Shown here: piece by piece, positions 5,767 through 6,893 of the stretch
Layout of the letters: every line of letters starts with the position of its first letter
Numbering within the stretch: the first letter of the stretch is position 1
Assembly: GCA_021808985.1 (NCBI GenBank)
Contig: JAKBAQ010000151.1
Coordinates: 1-6,893, forward strand
Origin: Pseudomonadota bacterium
Lineage (GTDB): Bacteria > Pseudomonadota > Alphaproteobacteria > Acetobacterales > Acetobacteraceae
Reading direction: 5' to 3'
DNA length: 6,893 bases
Program-made: the position numbers and the translations under genes
The notes under the pieces: generated by a model
What the model was told of the DNA's origin: nothing
The model's input: only the letters and a program-made list of their open reading frames with translations
Database searches by the model: none

Positions 5767-5840
5767 ACCCCAAAAAACTTTTGAGAATGATCCTTAGGGT
5801 GTTTGAAAAGACTGTTAAAACAATCTCTGAGCCCCAGGGG

Positions 5841-6332
5841 TTATTTGTTGCGCAGGAGGCGGGCTTTGTCGCGCTGCCAGTCTCGCGTGGCGATGGCCTG
5901 GCGCTTGTCGTGCTTCTGGCGGCCTTCGGCGATGCCGAGCGTGACCTTGGCCAGGCCGCGCTCGTTGAAGTGGATGTCCAACGGGACGACGGTGGCGCCC
6001 TCGCGGTTGATGGCGCCGAAGATCTGGTTGCGCTCCTTCTTTTTCACCAGGAGTTTGCGGGTGCCGCGGACATCGAAGCGGGAGAGCACGCCGGTCTGGT
6101 ATTCGGGGATGTAGGCGTTGAAGAGGTACAGCTCGCCCTCGCGCTCGCCGGCCCAGGCTTCGGAGAGTGTGGCGCGGCCGAGGCGCAGGGATTTCACCTC
6201 CACGCCCTTGAGCACGATTCCGGCCTCGACGGTGGAGAGGATTTTATAGTCAAACCGGGCCTTGCGGTTCTGCGAGGCGATGCCGTGCGAGATGTAGCCC
6301 GATTTGCTCTTTTCCTTGTCCCTGGCGCTCAA
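5841..6332 (-). CDS. smpB: SsrA-binding protein (trans-translation factor)
   Basis: A 163-residue SmpB, the partner of tmRNA that brings it to stalled ribosomes so that the stuck peptide is tagged for degradation. The beta-barrel core is clear: ASQNRKARFDYKI (19-31), then AGIVLKGVEVKSLRLG, LYLFNAYIPEYQ, RKLLVKKKER and VVPLDIHFNERGLAKVTLG. The C-terminal tail DKRQAIATRDWQRDKARLL is the basic segment that enters the decoding centre. Length matches E. coli SmpB (160). The start appears to be TTG at 6332, overlapping the dapA stop as TTGA (6329-6332). I found no better in-frame start near the conserved region and no well-spaced Shine-Dalgarno, so expression probably depends on coupling to dapA. 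It converges on the glycosylase gene. No tmRNA gene lies in the window. Confidence 0.95.
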   Translation of the reverse strand: MSARDKEKSKSGYISHGIASQNRKARFDYKILSTVEAGIVLKGVEVKSLRLGRATLSEAWAGEREGELYLFNAYIPEYQTGVLSRFDVRGTRKLLVKKKERNQIFGAINREGATVVPLDIHFNERGLAKVTLGIAEGRQKHDKRQAIATRDWQRDKARLLRNK

Positions 6333-6893
6333 GTGAGCAGGCCCGCTTCCAGCATCGCCGCCTTGATGCGCGCGGCGGATTCGGCGCTGACCTCGGCCAG
6401 CGGCAGGCGCACCATGTTGGCGCCGAAGCCGAGCAGGGAGGCGGCGTATTTGACCGGGCCGGGATTGCTCTCGCAGAACATGGCGTCATGCACGGGCAGC
6501 AGGCGCATCTGGATGTCCATGGCTTCCCCAAGGTCGCCGCGCGCCCAGGCGGCATGCATCTGCGCGCAGAGCTTGGGGGCGATGTTGGCGGTGACGGAGA
6601 TGCAACCATGCCCACCGGCGGCGAGATGGGCGAGCGCCGTATGGTCCTCGCCGGAGAGCTGGATGAACGCGGGGCCGCAGGCGCGCAGCGTGTGCAGCGG
6701 GCGGGCGAGGTTGGCGGTCGCGTCCTTCACGCCCACGATGTTTTTGTGCGCGGCGAGGCGGGCCATGGTTTCGACTGACATGTCAATCACCGAGCGGCCG
6801 GGGATGTTGTAGATGAACAGAGGGATGTCCACCGAATCCGCGATCGCCATGTAGTGGCGCAACAGGCCCTCCTGGGTCGGCTTGTTGTAATAG
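6329..6893 (-). CDS. dapA: 4-hydroxy-tetrahydrodipicolinate synthase, C-terminal part (cut by window edge)
   Basis: The frame is open to the right edge and gives the last 187 residues or so of DapA, which condenses pyruvate with aspartate semialdehyde, the first step special to the lysine and diaminopimelate branch. It begins in the conserved YYNKPTQEGLLRHY stretch, so roughly 100 N-terminal residues are missing; the TTG at 6862 and ATG at 6850 are internal and not starts. Visible active-site features are Tyr in LFIYNIPGR (visible residue 28), the Arg of the same motif (33), and the Schiff-base Lys in IVGVKDATA (visible residue 56, codon 6725-6727). ESNPGPVKYAASLLG follows near the C-terminus. 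The stop overlaps the smpB start by 4 nt (TTGA). dapA next to smpB is a recurrent alphaproteobacterial arrangement. Confidence 0.95.
   Translation of the reverse strand, partial: YYNKPTQEGLLRHYMAIADSVDIPLFIYNIPGRSVIDMSVETMARLAAHKNIVGVKDATANLARPLHTLRACGPAFIQLSGEDHTALAHLAAGGHGCISVTANIAPKLCAQMHAAWARGDLGEAMDIQMRLLPVHDAMFCESNPGPVKYAASLLGFGANMVRLPLAEVSAESAARIKAAMLEAGLLT

Larger units (their letters stand above)
5693..5777. repeat. Composite double-hairpin intergenic element
   Basis: The gene-free gap 5644-5840 separates two convergent genes and holds this 85-bp structure. Two strong hairpins (5707-5732 and 5739-5766) are joined by AAGATT and enclosed by an outer stem: GGGGT (5700-5704) pairs with ACCCC (5767-5771), and beyond a 2-nt bulge TTTTT (5693-5697) pairs with AAAAA (5772-5776). 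It may serve as a two-way transcription end for the glycosylase and smpB. From memory, tandem hairpins with A/T runs at their tips and a nearby AAACTTTT are frequent between genes in other Acetobacteraceae, which would make this one copy of a dispersed repeat; I could not check this. The rest of the gap is AT-rich with no recognisable gene. Confidence 0.7.

Noticed and set aside
5822..5843. Possible smpB terminator (CCCCTGGGG followed by TTGTTTT)
   Set aside because: The palindrome allows only a 3-bp stem with a 3-nt loop, and the T-rich tract is about 10 nt away, so it would not be a functional terminator alone.
5781..6812. Plus-strand open frame (343 codons) opposite smpB and dapA
   Set aside because: It runs antisense through two well-conserved genes and its composition matches reversed codons of those genes.

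Overview
The window looks like chromosomal DNA from a GC-rich alphaproteobacterium. Acetobacteraceae is the most likely family, judged from protein sequence style and gene order and not from any database search. It holds eight housekeeping-type genes plus the start of a membrane sensor gene. The genes lie in three transcription blocks with tight ATGA- or TTGA-type overlaps. No mobile element, CRISPR array, tRNA or rRNA was seen.

Block 1 (minus strand, right to left from 4321 to 1) runs folK (folate pathway), rpoZ (RNA polymerase omega), rel (bifunctional (p)ppGpp synthetase/hydrolase), acpS (holo-ACP synthase), then a gene cut by the left window edge. That last gene encodes three predicted membrane helices followed by a PAS domain. 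rpoZ and rel place one part of a ppGpp binding site on RNA polymerase beside the enzyme that makes and destroys ppGpp. In many Alphaproteobacteria lepB-rnc-era follows acpS; here a sensor gene sits there instead.

Block 2 (plus strand, 4451-5643) is a two-gene unit: a NYN-domain (LabA/DUF88-type) putative nuclease overlapping by 4 nt a family 5-like iron-sulfur uracil-DNA glycosylase. It is divergent from folK across a 129-nt region that is strikingly AT-rich (about 27% GC over 4322-4441) and carries repeated TAACATT motifs.

Block 3 (minus strand, 6893-5841) is the C-terminal part of dapA (lysine/diaminopimelate biosynthesis; its 5' end lies beyond the window), overlapping smpB (trans-translation), which appears to start at TTG. 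Between the convergent glycosylase and smpB genes lies a gene-free stretch of 197 nt with a compact composite of two near-perfect 13-bp-arm hairpins inside a weaker outer stem. This is the most unusual non-coding structure here and may be a family-specific intergenic repeat.

Overall the region is mostly ordinary core genome. The points worth a second look are the double-hairpin element, the NYN-glycosylase pair, the AT-rich divergent control region and the sensor gene after acpS. I see no convincing new multi-gene system.
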